From the NCBI GenBank assembly GCA_022496205.1, contig WTXD01000031.1, positions 273,601-337,600 of the forward strand: a stretch of DNA of 64,000 nucleotides, written 5' to 3'. The notes under the pieces are model-generated. The model worked only from the letters and a program-made list of their open reading frames with translations. It did no database searches and was not told the origin of the DNA. Position 1 is the stretch's first letter; each line of letters begins with the position of its first letter. This DNA comes from Gloeopeniophorella convolvens. Taxonomy: Eukaryota > Basidiomycota > Agaricomycetes > Russulales. Made by a program: the position numbers and the translations under genes. Below are positions 19,475 to 31,123 of the stretch, one piece after another.

Positions 19475-21185
19475 ATGGCTCCGACCGCGTCAAGCAACGC
19501 GACGCTGTATGCGGATACCGATGGTATCCCAGACGGCGTGCTCTCCCTGTGCGTCTACCTTCGCCTCGTGAAAGACGCATCGTCGTTGACCCGCGCGGCG
19601 CACGCAGCGTCGGCCCCATCGTGCGTGCCGTCCCGCTGTCCTGCGCGCGCAGATGCTCATCTCCCGCAGCTCGTGGGCAGCATACTGAGCTGGTGTCTGT
19701 ACGGCCTGCTTATCATGCAGCTCTGTGCGTGCCACCCGCGCGGCGTCCGCGTGCCCCGCTGATTATAACCCGTCCCACCACACAGACGTGTACTACCTCG
19801 CGTTCCCGCGGGACACGCTATGGGTGAAGCTCATCGGTGCGCATCGCTCTCCACCAGTCCGTCCGGAGCCCGCGCGCTGACCCAACCGCGCGCGCAGTGT
19901 ACGGCCTGTTCATCCTCGACAGCGCGCAGTCGGTGATCATCACGGACGTCGCGTGGAGCATCCTCTGCGCGGGGTGGGGCAAGCCCGACGCGCTCGTAAA
20001 GACCAGCTGGGGCTTTGCGATGACGCCGCTCATCGATGCCCTAAGTGCGCGCGCTCCGCCTGCCGTGTCTTCTTTTCGCTTCGCTGACGACGGGGCCCGT
20101 TTCTTTTTTGTTTCCGCGCGCGCAGTCTCCACGTGGGTGCAGGTGTTCTTCGCGTGGCGCGTGTGGATCCTCGGGCGGCGCTTCGTATGGAAGTCGCTGA
20201 CGGTGTTCATCGTGCTCGTGCGTCGCTCTTTTCTGCTCTGCGCGCCCGGCGTGCGTCGCTGACGGCGCGCCCGCAGCTCGCGCTCTCGATGGGCTCCCTG
20301 GGCGTCGCGGCCGGCATCAAGGTAGGCGGGCCGTGGGTGGCGCGCTGTGCGTCTGACTCGATGCTCACCGCCCCGCGCAGTATGCAGGGATTAACGACGT
20401 ACGGCGTATCAACGAGATCTACCCCATGATTTGCGTGCGTGCACTGCTCGATCCACCGCAGGACCGTCGCTGATCCCGGGGCGTGCTCGTAGACATGGCT
20501 CGGCGGGAGCGTGCTCGCGGACTCGCTGATCGCCCTCAGCATGGTGTACCTGGTGCGTCCCGCCGTCAGCCTGAAATGCACTGCGAGCTAACGCGCCGCG
20601 CGGGCAGCTCTGGCGCGCAAAGCGGCAGGCACGATGGAGCGACAAGACAGGCAGAAAGCTCACCAAGCTGATCCGATCGACGGTCGAGACGGGCGTGCTG
20701 TCCGCGGCGGTGGCGGTTCTCGACCTGAGCTTCTTCCTCAGTTCGAACCGGAACAACATCCACATCACGTTGTGCGCGCTCTCTCTCTCCTCTCTCTCTC
20801 TCTCCGCGCGGCTCGCTCACGGCCCGTCCAGCGCGTTCGTGATCTCGAAGCTGTACAGCAACGCACTGATGGCGTCGCTCAACTCGCGCGCGGGCGTGTA
20901 CGAGCGGATCGTGCTGCCCAGCTCGCTGTCGATGGACCTGGGGAGCAGACAGATCACGACGCTCCAGTTCCGGCACACGGAGGGCGAGAGCAGCGGTGAG
21001 TCGTCCGGCGAGACGGGCGAGGACGGCGCCGGGCGCGCGCGTCCGTCGTCGGGCAGCAACTGGAAGCTGGTGCGCGGCATCTCTCTCCTCTGACTGCCTG
21101 CGCGCGCCGAATGTTCACTGGACCTTGTGGCTTGCAGCCGATTCTGCCGCTCGATATCATCGACGGCCTCGAGGAAGAGGTGTAG
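19475..21185 (+). CDS. DUF6534 seven-helix membrane protein
   Basis: Multi-exon integral membrane protein of roughly 320 residues. The start is the ATG at 19475 (MAPTASSNATLYAD). The best model has exon 19475-19548, a 13-nt exon 19608-19620 (VGPI), 19670-19724, 19786-19836, 19898 onward, and about five more exons to the stop at 21183-21185. Hydrophobic helices are visible: LVGSILSWCLYGLLIMQL, LIVYGLFILDSAQSVII, STWVQVFFAWRVWILGRRF, FIVLLALSMGSLGVAAG, GGSVLADSLIALSMVYLLW and TGVLSAAVAVLDLSFFL. After the membrane region come FVISKLYSNALMASLNSR and a Ser/Glu-rich cytoplasmic tail. This matches the basidiomycete DUF6534 family, multicopy and of unknown function. A receptor-like topology is suggestive only. 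Confidence 0.82.
20781..20811 (+). repeat. CT microsatellite in an intron
   Basis: A CTCTCTC/TCCTCTCTCTC tract forms the pyrimidine-rich part of an intron of the DUF6534 gene. Confidence 0.7.
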
Positions 21186-21699
21186 CGCGCGGCCGGCACC
21201 AGTTCCTTCCTTCTTGCAGTGTTCGCGGATCCGCCTACCAGCTAGCTTATCGGGCCATCGTCGGGGGCCCCTGGGTACCAAGTATCATTTTGCATCGCAG
21301 CAACTCGCATTTGTAGTTTTGTCATCACCATCATCAGCAGTAGCACCCACCACCACAACCACCATCCCCCATACCCGCCCGTAGCTAATTAAACAGTCGT
21401 CCGTACGTCTTGCTATCGCATCTGCTTTCGCGCGCTCCCACTGCACGGCTGGCTCGCGCGGAGTCCGCGGACTCGGGATTGCCGTCGACCGGTTGGAATG
21501 AATGCATGGGTCTGGTGATGCGGATCGAAGCTAGCATCGGCAGGGGCGCTTCGCTTCTGCGTTGGTTCGGGCTGCGTCGCGTCGCGGGCATCAATCGCGA
21601 CGTCTGTGTGCGCCGCGGCCGTGGGCGAGGCGCAGCCTGGGCCCTGCTGCAGCATCGCTCGCCCGCGTACAAGTATGAATTCCGGCGTATGTAGAGTAC
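21186..21699. other. Convergent intergenic region
   Basis: 3' flanks of the DUF6534 gene and the methyltransferase gene. It contains a short ATCACCATCATCAGCAG / CACCACCACAACCACCATC low-complexity stretch at about 21325-21370. No gene seen. Confidence 0.5.
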
Positions 21700-23508
21700 C
21701 TACTCTGCGGCAACAGCAGCGTCGAGCACCTTGCGCGCCACGTGGCTCGCAAAGCCCTCGAACGCGCGCACGTCCCGCCCCGACCGCCACTCCACCACCG
21801 CCGCCGCCACCCCGCCCTCCGTCTCCACCCACAGACCCGCAACCAACAGCGACGCAGCCCCCGCGTCGACCGTCTGCGCTTCATGTGGCGCGCCGCCCCC
21901 GCCGCCGCTGCCGCCGCCTGCCGACGAGCAGCACGCGACCACGTCTCGCGCGCCGCGGTCACGACGTACTCCGTGCGCGCGCCAGGGCGCACGGAGAAGG
22001 GCAGCGCGAGCGCGCGCAGCGTCGCGGGGAGCGTGTCGGGCGGTGGCGCGCGCGGGAGCGGCTGGCGGTGCGTCGTGCGCGGCGGGAGGAGGCGCGCGAG
22101 CGCAGGGGCGCGCGGGCGCGCGATGGTCTGCGGTGCGCTCAGGTCGTGCATGAGCGAGGCGGAGCGGCGGGGGAGAGGAGGGGTACGCACATCGGGCAGG
22201 CGCGCGGGCGCGAAGGACCACGCGAGCGCCCAGCGGCGCGTGTGGCCCTGCACGAGCTCCGCGAGCGCGTAGTTGTCGATCGCGTGCGCGTGGAGGAGCG
22301 CGACGAGCGTCGTGAGCGAGGAGAGCTTGCCCAGCATTGACGTGTACCATCTGCGCGCCGCGCGGGGGCGTCAGCGTGCGTGGGCTGGCGGGGAGAGGAG
22401 GCGCGCACCGGCAGCGCTCGCGGTGCACGAGGCTCTCGCGCACCATCGCGCCCACGAACGCCTCTTCGCCGCCGGGCGTGACCATCTCGACCTCTGCGCC
22501 GGTGCACACCTGCGCCACATCAGCTCGGATCCTCTGGTAGAGCCAGGGCACGCACGGCGCTGGGCGCGAGCTCCTTCGCAGCGGCAGCCTGCGCCGCCTC
22601 GTCCGCGCTCGCGTAGAACGGCGGGTTGCACATCGAAAAGTCGAACCTGCGCGCGCGCATACACACGCTCAGCGGCTGCAGGCGCCGGCGGGGAGCCGGA
22701 GCACGCACGTCGCGCCCGGGTCCTGCGCGAGCGGGAGCAGCACGGGGCCCGCGGGGTCCGCGCGCAAGAGCGCGATGCGCGCGGCGAGGCCATTGCGCGC
22801 GATGTTGGCTTGTGCGGCGTGCAGCGAGGCGGCGTCGACGTCTGCGGTTGCGTTGGGCGGCGTGCGTGAGTGGGGGGGAACCCGCGCGCACCGGTCGCGA
22901 CGAAGGTCCAGTTCTCCGCGAGACGGCACGCGAGCAGCGGATAGATCGCGGATGCGCCGGTGCCGCTGCGGTCATGTCAGACGCGCGCAGAGGAGGACGG
23001 GCACTCAAGGGATGACGTGCATGTCGATGCCGCGCACGGGCGCGGTGTCCGAGTCGTGCGCGCCGCGCGAGTGCGCGATGATGTCCTGCAGCCAGAGGAC
23101 GTAGTTCAGCCTGCCGGGTGCGCCGGTCAGCGTTCGCTCGGAGGCCGTGCGATGTGGTGCGGTGGGACGGCACCCACCGGTTGGGCACGGGTGGACACAG
23201 CCTGTCGTCTGGGATGTCGAGCTGCAGCTGAAAGTCGCGCGCGAGCAGCGCCTGCGTGAGCCGTCTGTGCGCTGCATGAGCGCGCGGGGCAGCGGGGTGT
23301 GTGTGAATGGGGACGCACCGCTGGGCGGTGTCGTCGTGAAAGTCGATGGTGGAGCCGGGGAGGATGCTGTGAATGGGGAGAGGGGCGTGAGGCGGGACGC
23401 GGGGGCGGGGGAGGACTGCCGCGGGACGGACTGGGGTGCGAGGGGCGGGTAGGCGCGTGCGAGGGCCACAAAGTCGGGCGGTGTTTTGTACGGATTGCGC
23501 GGGTGCAT
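21700..23508 (-). CDS. METTL16: METTL16-type RNA N6-adenosine methyltransferase
   Basis: S-adenosylmethionine-dependent methyltransferase of the METTL16 family, which methylates an adenosine of U6 snRNA in characterised members. The start at 23508 gives the family-typical opening MHPRNPYKTPPDFVALA. Further exons read GSTIDFHDDTAQ, RLTQALLARDFQLQLDIPDDRLCPPVPNR, LNYVLWLQDIIAHS, ATDVDAASLHAAQANIARNG and FSMCNPPFYA. The last is the catalytic NPPF motif. Then come VEMVTPGGEEAFVGAMVRES and WYTSMLGKLSSL. The C-terminal part is Ala/Arg/Gly-rich and ends at 21700. At least seven exons are needed; I did not fix every junction because GC-rich GTGCGC donors are common here. Nuclear location is inferred from the family. 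Confidence 0.85.
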
Positions 23509-23714
23509 TGGGCGACGCTCAGCCTGAGATTGTGCGTTCGGAGCGACGGAAGAGCGTTTGGCTCTCCGGGCCGCTGACCTTGCGCTCCTTCCCCCCGCTC
23601 ACTATCGGCACCTGCCCTGGAGCACCCAAGAAACGAATGGTATTACAAGCAACGCTACACACTCGCCCGCGCACGGCCCAATTCCAACAGATCTACGTGT
23701 CCTAGCAAGGCACC

Positions 23715-24419
23715 TCACAGCTTGGCGGCGTCCTCCTTGGTCGGCTGCGGCGACGGGTCCATCTTGATGTGCACGCCCGTCGCGACGAGCCGCCCGTGCG
23801 TGCTGTCCCAGATCTGCCCTCACCACGACATCAACTCGGAACACGCACAGCGCCCAGCACGCAGACGCACCTCGGTCCGCGAAGACCGCACGCGGTTCCC
23901 GACGGCGATGGTCGTATTCACGATGCGCAACAGCGCGCCGCTGCCCGCGCGCGGTCCCGGTCAGCACGGGAACGGAGCGGGGTATCCGGACGCACCGCGG
24001 CGCCGGCGCGTGGTACGCCATGTTCAGCACGAGCGACACGCCCGACGACGTGCCGAGCACGACGCTGATCGCGAGCCCGGAGAGCACGTCGACGAGCAGC
24101 GCCGCGCACCCGCCGTGCAGGAACCCGCCGTAGTTGAGCATGTCTGCGCGCCCTCGTCATATCAGTGCCGCGCACAGCCAGACGAGCAGCCGGGTGGCGC
24201 GCGCGCACCGTCTTCGACAAGCAGCTCGAACACGGCGCGCCCCTCGGCGCGCTCCGGTGCGCCTGCCTGCGGCTGGAGCGCCGCCTCGGTCAGGCGCGTG
24301 CGCGCAAAGATGGTGTGGCCGAAGGTGGGGGTGCGGCTCATTGTGCGCTGCAGGACGCGTTGGAGCGCGAGCTTGGTCTCGCGCGGGGCGTTGCCGGCGA
24401 CCGTGTCGGGGTCGGACAT
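23715..24419 (-). CDS. Hot-dog fold acyl-CoA thioesterase (PaaI/THEM-like)
   Basis: Small thioesterase-superfamily protein in about four exons, with start ATG at 24417-24419 (MSDPDTVAGNAPRETK) and stop at 23715-23717. The exon around 24000-24141 carries the hot-dog signature MLNYGGFLHGGCAALLVDVL, with the HGG motif at the start of the long helix, followed by LVLNMAYHAPAP. The first exon has LTEAALQPQAG..EGRAVFELLVE (first strands of the fold); the last has TGVHIKMDPSPQP. Members hydrolyse acyl-CoA thioesters, often in mitochondria or peroxisomes. I see no clear targeting sequence. The gene lies about 200 bp upstream of the methyltransferase on the same strand, with no sign of functional linkage. 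Confidence 0.8.
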
Positions 24420-25501
24420 GCGTGCGGGATGTAAGTAGGATACGCCGTAGTAGGAGGTATGTAGTAGGTGCCAGTGGGTCCAAGTGGACTTGCATATGTA
24501 CTCAGCTACCGGCGTCTTGATCGCTTCCGCGAGCCGGTGCCTGTGAATTCTTCCTCCGGCATCTTTGAGCTTTGTGCTCAGCGGCCACATGCCTCGCACA
24601 TGCCAGTGAGCAGCCACGAGCCAAGCTGAGCTCGTCGGATCATGGTGCAGGCGCGTGCACTCAAGTGGCAGCGCATCACTGTGCGGGCCCGCTGGCGTAT
24701 GGGGTTACAAATTATACCTCTTGCAAACTCACCCTTCTGTCAGAACTCGGACGCCATGGTATATCGTACTTGTCCTTCTGACGTCCGTAGGACAACCCCG
24801 GCCCATGGCCAACTTTTCACCATGAAACACGCACAGTAGTCGCCCAGTCCTTTTCGAATATACTCTTCCACGAAACGACATGTGGCGTTTCCAGACAGTC
24901 CCGCCCTCCCACAATTGCTCACCGCCCCCTTGACTTCATGCCGACCAACACACAGCGAACAGCGCGAAACACCCCACAGCGCTCATATCGTCTGATCCCG
25001 CCCCTGCTTCTTTACCCCCTGCAACCACATTCGGCAGCGCGTTGACGATCACTCCCGCCTGATGGATACCCACTAGCACTCTCGCCACCGTAGCTTGCTG
25101 GATGGCCGAGGCTCCTTGACGATGCGGCCCCGCCTGCGCTTGATGCAGACATTTGACGCCACCCCCTGGGGTTACCAGAGGGATCGACCGCGCTCAGGGC
25201 CTCTCGTGCGCAGACCGGCTCTGTGCTTTCCATACCCGGGCTGAGATGGCCCAAACACACACAGCCATAGCGGCCCTCGCGATCAGCACCGGTGCGGCTC
25301 GCGAAGTACGTTGTCACCCCGACTTTGTACTCGCGGTGTCCGCCCATGACCAACCACGCGCCGCGTGCAGACACACCGCGCGCATAAATGCGTCCCGCGG
25401 CGCGGGTTTCAAACTTCGCTTGTGCCGCACGACCCCAGGCCTTCCGCCTCCGCCTCCACCTCCGCACCCACCTCTTGCCGCTCCGCGCAACAAGTTGCAC
25501 G
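24420..25501. other. Divergent intergenic region
   Basis: About 1.1 kb between the thioesterase start and the plus-strand gene at 25502. No gene recognised. It must contain both promoters; I see no clear TATA element. A GC-rich frame on the minus strand (25012-25677) is a shadow. Confidence 0.45.
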
Positions 25502-26731
25502 ATGTACCCGCTCCCGATGGTCACCGCCGTGCCCGTCGATCTCGTCAGCGCAGAGTGCGTCGCCCCGCTCCGCGCCAACATGTGGCAGCACCTGACGCCC
25601 CCCGCAGCAGCCGCGCCGCGTTCCCATACGCGCTTGCGCTCATGCACGTGCGCACCTACCCTTCTCTGCCGCGCCACGCGCTGACGCCCGCTCTCTCGCG
25701 CAGAACACGATCCTGCGCGGGCTCAATCAGGCACACTTCCTCGCGCGCTACCTGCACGCGCGCGACAGGCGCATCGCTGCGTACCTCGACTACGTCACGG
25801 GCATCGCGGAGCTCGCCGAGTGGCTCCTCCTTGGTGCGCACCTGGATCCCTTGCGCGTTCGCGCGGCTCTCGGAGGCTGACGGTGCGCTGTGGCAGCGGA
25901 GGACAGGGTGTTTGGCACCCGGCGCGCTAGCGGGCGCACGCCGCGCGAGGCGCTGGGCCCAGAGTGCGCGCCGGACGCGCGTGCGCTGCTCGGCGACGTG
26001 CGGAGGCTCGGCGAGCTTGCGCTCGCGTACTACGAGGTGCGCGTCGCGCGCTATGCCCTCCCTCGCTGCGCGCGCTGATGGCACGGCGGTGTGCAGAGAC
26101 GGCAGGACTACGACGGGCACCAGATCGCGCTCATGATGTCGTTCGGCGGCGAGCTGGCGGCGCGGATGCAGAAGCAGGTGCGCCGCCCTGCGCTCTGGTG
26201 TGTGCGCCGGCGCATGACTGTGTGTGCGTGTCCGGTGGGTTCACAGGTCGACTGCTTGAAGCCGCAGCGCCTTGCAAAGGTGTTCACCCAGGACGAGATG
26301 AGACGCGCAATGTCAAGTGAGAGGCGCTCCCCCTGCTGACCGGGCAGTGATTGCGCAGCCGGAGACTGAATACTCGCACAGAGCACGCGCGGTGGTTCAT
26401 GAGCAGGCCGGACCACGACTTCCTCGTCCCGTGCGTGTCGCCGTCGCGTACCTCCAGCTCGGCGCTTCGCTGACGGGGCCTGCGCAGGTTCTTGATGTCG
26501 CACCACAACCGCGCCGAGACGATGCAATGGCCGTTCTTCTCCAGGCGCGACCTGCACGACATGCACCGGAAAGAACAGACGTTCGTCGAGTGAGTGCCCT
26601 CAGCGCCCTGCGGCGTTTGTGGGCAGCGCTGACAGGAGTTTAGTACGTGGAAACTGGCGCCATACAACGTGCGTAATGGCGAGCCGCAGGAGGTCGAAGG
26701 TCCGGAGAAGAATAACAACCCATACGAATGA
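25502..26731 (+). CDS. Unidentified multi-exon protein, possibly hemerythrin-like
   Basis: A spliced gene is supported by alternating open frames and splice signals. Start ATG at 25502 (MYPLPMVTAVPVDLVSAE), stop at 26729-26731 (ending NNNPYE). Recognisable stretches: FPYALALMH joined to NTILRGLNQAHFLARYL and YLDYVTGIAELAEWLLL, then AEDRVFGTRR, ARALLGDVRRLGELALAYYE, QDYDGHQIALMMSFGGELAARMQKQ, VDCLKPQRLAKVFTQDEMRRAMS, a RPDHDFLVPC segment, and FLMSHHNRAETMQWPFFSRR. The helices and the LMHN, SHH and RPDHD elements recall fungal hemerythrin (HHE) domain proteins, but I cannot see a full metal-ligand set. No function is assigned. Exon edges in the first 200 bp are uncertain. Confidence 0.5.
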
Positions 26732-27413
26732 AGACCGCCCGCAAATCAGCTATAGCTTGCCATCTTGAGTATCACTGTATCACATAGGACGGAAGAAACC
26801 GGAAGCAAAGGAAGGTAGGATTGTGTCGACTGTACATGCATCTGTATCTATATCTATATCTGCGGCGTAAATTATTGGAATGAAACGTTGAAGTTCACTA
26901 TCGGCGATGGACTTGCGCTGGCTTGGAACTACGTGATATGTAAATACAATGTTTGTCTCCAAACTACGAGCCCCAGGGAAAAGGGCTGCCAAAAGGCAGG
27001 TAGACCGGTCCTCAACTCACGGAGACGATGCAGTCGGGCTCTCTGTGATCCACACGCCTTCATAACGAAGGTCAGCGGCAGGGAATGATCGAACTGCTAT
27101 ATTGTTCCACGACCGTAACAGGCCTCCAGTGTGAGATGAGCACAGGAAGCCTTGACTGGGTGCGTGGGGCGGATTGCAGGGATATCAGGTGTGAAGAGCT
27201 CCAACAATAAAGCATTGCATTGAGGACCAGAACCGCGCTGTCGACGAGGTGGGAGAGAAAATGAACGAGGGTCACTTGTTGGCCGGCCCGGGGACGGCGC
27301 CCCATAGTGTGAGTCGGGCCGGGCGCGGCGGATGACGTTGGGTGAGGCAAGCGCACGACACCAAGTTGAACGCTCTCCGACTCTCTCCTGACCACCACAA
27401 GCACCACCACGCC
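26732..27413. other. Intergenic with SOD promoter
   Basis: No gene. It contains a short TCTATA-type repeat (about 26838-26862). The last 100 bases before the SOD start have a CTCTCCGACTCTCTCC and CACCACAAGCACCACCA leader typical of highly expressed fungal genes. Confidence 0.5.
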
Positions 27414-28421
27414 ATGTTCTCCCTCGCCCGCACCATCGTCCGCCCCGCGCTCGCCCGCACTCTCGCGCAGCGTGCCGCCGCGCTGCACACGCTCCCCGAG
27501 CTGCCCTACGCATACGACGTGAGCCTCACCCCACCTGACCTGACCCGAGCCCTCCGTGCGGAACGTGCTGAGGGTATTTTACTGCAGGCCCTCGAGCCGC
27601 ACATCTCCAAGGAGATCATGCAGCTGCACCATACCAAGCACCACCAGACGTATGTGAACGGCCTGAACACCGCCGAGGAGGCCTACGCCAAGGCGTCCTC
27701 GACCGGCGACAAGATTGCGCTGCAGTCGGCGCTCAAGTTCAACGGCGGTGGTACGTGCTCTTCTCCCGATTAACATCCGTTAGAGCAGCGCTGACGGTGG
27801 CGCCGCGCAGGCCATATCAACCACTCGCTCTTCTGGAAGAACCTCGCGCCGGCCGGCCAGGGCGGCGGCCAGCTCAAGGACGGTCAGCTCAAGTCCGCGC
27901 TCGAGCGCGACTTTGGCTCGGTCGACGCGTTCAAGAAGCAGTTCAACGCTGCGACTGCGGCGATCCAGGGCAGCGGCTGGGGCTGGCTCGGTTACAGCCC
28001 CAAGACGCAGAAGCTCGAGATTGTGACGACGGCGAACCAGGACCCGCTGCTCTGTGCGCTGGACTGTTTTTGACGCTCTGGTGCTGGAGGGCTGACTGGG
28101 TTTGGCTTGCAGCGCACGTTCCCATCATCGGTGTCGACATTTGGGAGCACGTACGTCACGTCCCTGCATCAGTGATCCTGCCTTACTCATACTCATTCTC
28201 GCGCAGGCCTTCTATCTCCAAGTACGCCTTCTGACGTTTGCGCCCGTTTGTTACTAACACAACCCTTTTTCGCACCACAGTATAAGAACGTCAAGCCCGA
28301 CGTAAGCACCTTCTCAACGTTGCATCGACGCTGTCACTGACTCCGTACACAGTACCTCAACGCTATCTGGAACGTCATCAACTTTGAGGAGGCCGAGACG
28401 CGCTTCGCAGAGGCCGCCTAA
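27414..28421 (+). CDS. sod2: Mitochondrial manganese superoxide dismutase
   Basis: Converts superoxide to hydrogen peroxide and oxygen in the mitochondrial matrix. Exons: 27414-27518, 27588-27750, 27811-28053, 28113-28150, 28207-28221, 28281-28301, 28353-28421, including very short exons of 15 and 21 nt. The N-terminus ([20 protein letters not shown]) is an Arg-rich presequence before [18 protein letters not shown]. Metal ligands are visible as [19 protein letters not shown] and the pair in VDIWEHAFYLQYKN. The end is [26 protein letters not shown] and the DIWEHAFYLQY signature are intact. Length (about 217 residues) is normal for the family. The gene is complete. Confidence 0.97.
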
Positions 28422-28584
28422 GGAGATATGCAACGAACAATATTCCAGCGTTGTGCTTGTACTAAATCCAACCCAAAATATCATCTTTGCCTACTGCACG
28501 ATGCTCGAGCGCTCGGAACCAGATGACGAAGTCGGCCGGCGCGGCGCGGTCCCGTGACGAGCCCCCACGATCACGTTGCCGCGT
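28422..28584. other. Short convergent intergenic region
   Basis: 3' ends of SOD and of the phosphatase gene. The phosphatase might extend here through one more exon; I could not decide. Confidence 0.4.
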
Positions 28585-30318
28585 TCACGCCGCGCCCATG
28601 CACCGCGCGAAGAGATTGTCCGGCACGAGCGCGCGCAGCTTGCCCACGAGCGTGTCGAGCGCGATCCATTCAAGACCGGGGAAGGGTGTGCCTTGAAATA
28701 GCACGCGCACGAAGCGCGCACCGCGCGCCTCCCACACCTGCACGCTCCTTGTCAGCGTTCGCATTGGCCGGGGAAGGTCGGGGTGCACCTCAAAGATAAC
28801 CTCGGTCCCGAGCGCGGGCCAGCGCAGCTGCGACGCGCCTAGCCCCGCGAGGAGGCGCACGAGCGAGCCGTCGTGGCCAACGTAGAGCGCCAGGCGGTGT
28901 GTGTAGGAGGGCCCCGCGAGCGCGTCAGCGAGCTCTGAGAAGAACACACCTGCGCACCCGCGTCAGCGTGCACGTCGCGCATGATCGGCTTCGCGCACCG
29001 AACGTAAGGGTGTTGTACGTGGACGCGTTTTGTGCCGCGCGCCAGATATAACTCCAGAGTGTGAGGCTCAGAAGGCAGGGGCAGGAGAGGGCGCGGGGAC
29101 GCACTCGTACTCAAAGTCGCCGAGCGCAAAGACAGTCGCTGCGTCCTGCTCCGAGACGCATGCGCCGGCAGTGTTGCAAGGCAGCGGGTGGCCGTGGCAC
29201 GTCCGCGCGCTGAGCGCATCGAAATAGTGGTCGTCTGGCCGCGTCCGTTCAGAAAGCGTGCCCCGGGAAGGGAGAAAAAGCAGGGCAGCGCACACCACGA
29301 CTCCCACGCGGACATGCCCGTCGTGCCGAAGACAGCGCCCAGGCGCGCCTGCAGCGCAGCGTTATCCGCGAGGTGCTGCGTCCACGCGGGCACGCTCTCA
29401 AATGCGTCGCGGACTGCGTCCGCGGCAGGGCATGCGTATCCCGGGACGAGCGAGTCGATCTACCGGCGCCGCGGTGGGTGAGTTCCAGCAGAGAAGACGG
29501 GGAGGAGGGCGGGGAGGACGCACGGAGGAGGGCTGCGTGTGCACGGGCCAGCGCTGCCCTGCGATGCGCGCGTCCATCGCCGCGAGCAACGCGCCGGCCG
29601 TCTGCATCGTGCGGTCTTCGGTTGACGTGCGCACCCATATCTCGTCCTGCGACACCTCTCTCAGGAACCCGAGCTTGCCATGATAGACCCCCCACAGATC
29701 CTATCCGCACACCAGTGCATCAGCGTCTGCGCCCAGGGGAGAGGGGGAGAGGGAGAAATGGAACGCACCGCGCCGTGCGCGTGCGCATCCGTGAGCCCGC
29801 CGGGCGTGAGCTGTCCCGCGTCGCACGTCCCGTTCCAGAGCTGCACCGCGAACGGGTGCTGCGCGGGCGTGCGCGCGTCGTGTGCGATCGCGGCGCCGCC
29901 CGCGTCGTACGTGCGTTGCTCGGCGCCCGTGCAGTCCCACCCGGCTGCCGGGTTGAGCGTACGCTCGGCGGGCGCAATGTTGTCCGGCGTGCGCTGGGTC
30001 TGGTTAGCAGCGGCAGTTGGGATTGGTGTGCGCGGGGCGCACCTTGTGGTGCCGCATGACGAGCGCAACGTGCACGAGCTGCGAGGCCGAGGAGACATCC
30101 GGCGGGAGGGCGTAGTGTGCGGCGTTGGCGTGCGGCGCGTTGCAGAAGTTGTATGTGTTCCAGGGTAGGCTCGCTGGCGTGCGTGAAGAGTTGTACACGC
30201 CGTTCGTAGAGGCGAGGGACCCTCCCCCACTTGTAGCATTCTGCGCGGCGGCGGCAGGTCCACCGGGTGTGAATGGGAGGGCAGTGAGCGCGAAGGCACG
30301 CAGGGCGCGGCGGAGCAT
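28585..30318 (-). CDS. Secreted histidine phosphatase superfamily (clade 2) protein
   Basis: Acid-phosphatase-type enzyme of the histidine phosphatase superfamily, branch 2. Start ATG at 30316-30318, with a signal peptide (MLRRALRAFALTALPFTPGG..AAAAQ). The catalytic motif is split by an intron: MRHHK then RTPDN, giving RHHKRTP where the family norm is RHGxRxP, so His replaces Gly. Other exons read NGTCDAGQLTPGGLTDAHAHG, YHGKLGFLREV, IWVRTSTEDRTMQTAGALL, MSAWESW, DDHYFDALSARTCHGHPLPC and LALYVGHDGSLVRLLAGL. The last carries the second catalytic HD motif. The stop is at 28585-28587; an extra terminal exon cannot be excluded. The substrate is unknown: phytase, acid phosphatase and 2-phosphoxylose phosphatase relatives share this fold. 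Confidence 0.8.
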
Positions 30319-31123
30319 TGTCACGGGTGGGTCGGCCGTCCCAAGCAGAAATTCCAGGATCTGCTGCCATATCCGCGGTGTTATAATAGCTTGTATTGCG
30401 CGGCGGGGCGACGCACGGAGCGAAGATGCAACATCAGGTGGTCGCGGTAACGCGCTCCGTTGGACTCACGAGAGCGAAGCGAAGGGCGCGTCGATGGTGA
30501 TGCGCACGTGCACCTGTGTGGGAGTGCCAGCTGCCAGCCAACCCCAACCTGACAACACCGCACACGTTCAACTACTACGGCATGGTTTACCCCACTTCGA
30601 CACGGCGTTAGACTCGCGAAGCGTGTTCTCAGACCAGGTGACGGGGCATCGGAGCGTGCAAAGGAAGTCTAATTAGAGGCACTACTGCGCTTTTACTATC
30701 GTCTTCTACTGCCTCCCAACATCCGACGACAGCTGGTAGCCGCTGAGATGCATCCAGCTGAGCACAATGCAGTCCAGCTACCTGGGTGTGAAGGTCGGAG
30801 CGGCGCAATGCGGCTCAGCGAAGCTTGGCAAACAGCTTTGGCGCCAGTTCGTTCTGAAAGACAAGGCTCAGACAGCGTGAACATACAGAACAACGGGACG
30901 CTTACGTCGGTGCAATGCATCATACTAGAAGGAGCACAGTGAGATTCCAGCTGGAGAAACGATATGAAAAGGCAATACGTACTGGACTAGAAGGGATGAT
31001 AGACGGAAGCAACGCATCAAGTCACGTCAGCAGGTGAGCTAGTCATTGCAGGCAGGAAGCACGTACACCTGACGGCGCACCGGTGCTAGTCAGCACATGT
31101 CCGAGTCGAGACAAACACGAGGC
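30319..31123. other. Intergenic, no gene seen
   Basis: Promoter region of the phosphatase and 3' flank of QCR6. No frame here has support. Confidence 0.5.

Noticed and set aside
21606..22340. Long plus-strand Arg/Pro-rich frames opposite the methyltransferase
   Set aside because: They are antisense shadows of GC-rich Ala/Arg codons in the METTL16-type gene.
26830..26870. TCTATA repeat as a regulatory element or origin
   Set aside because: It is a short simple repeat with no associated structure.
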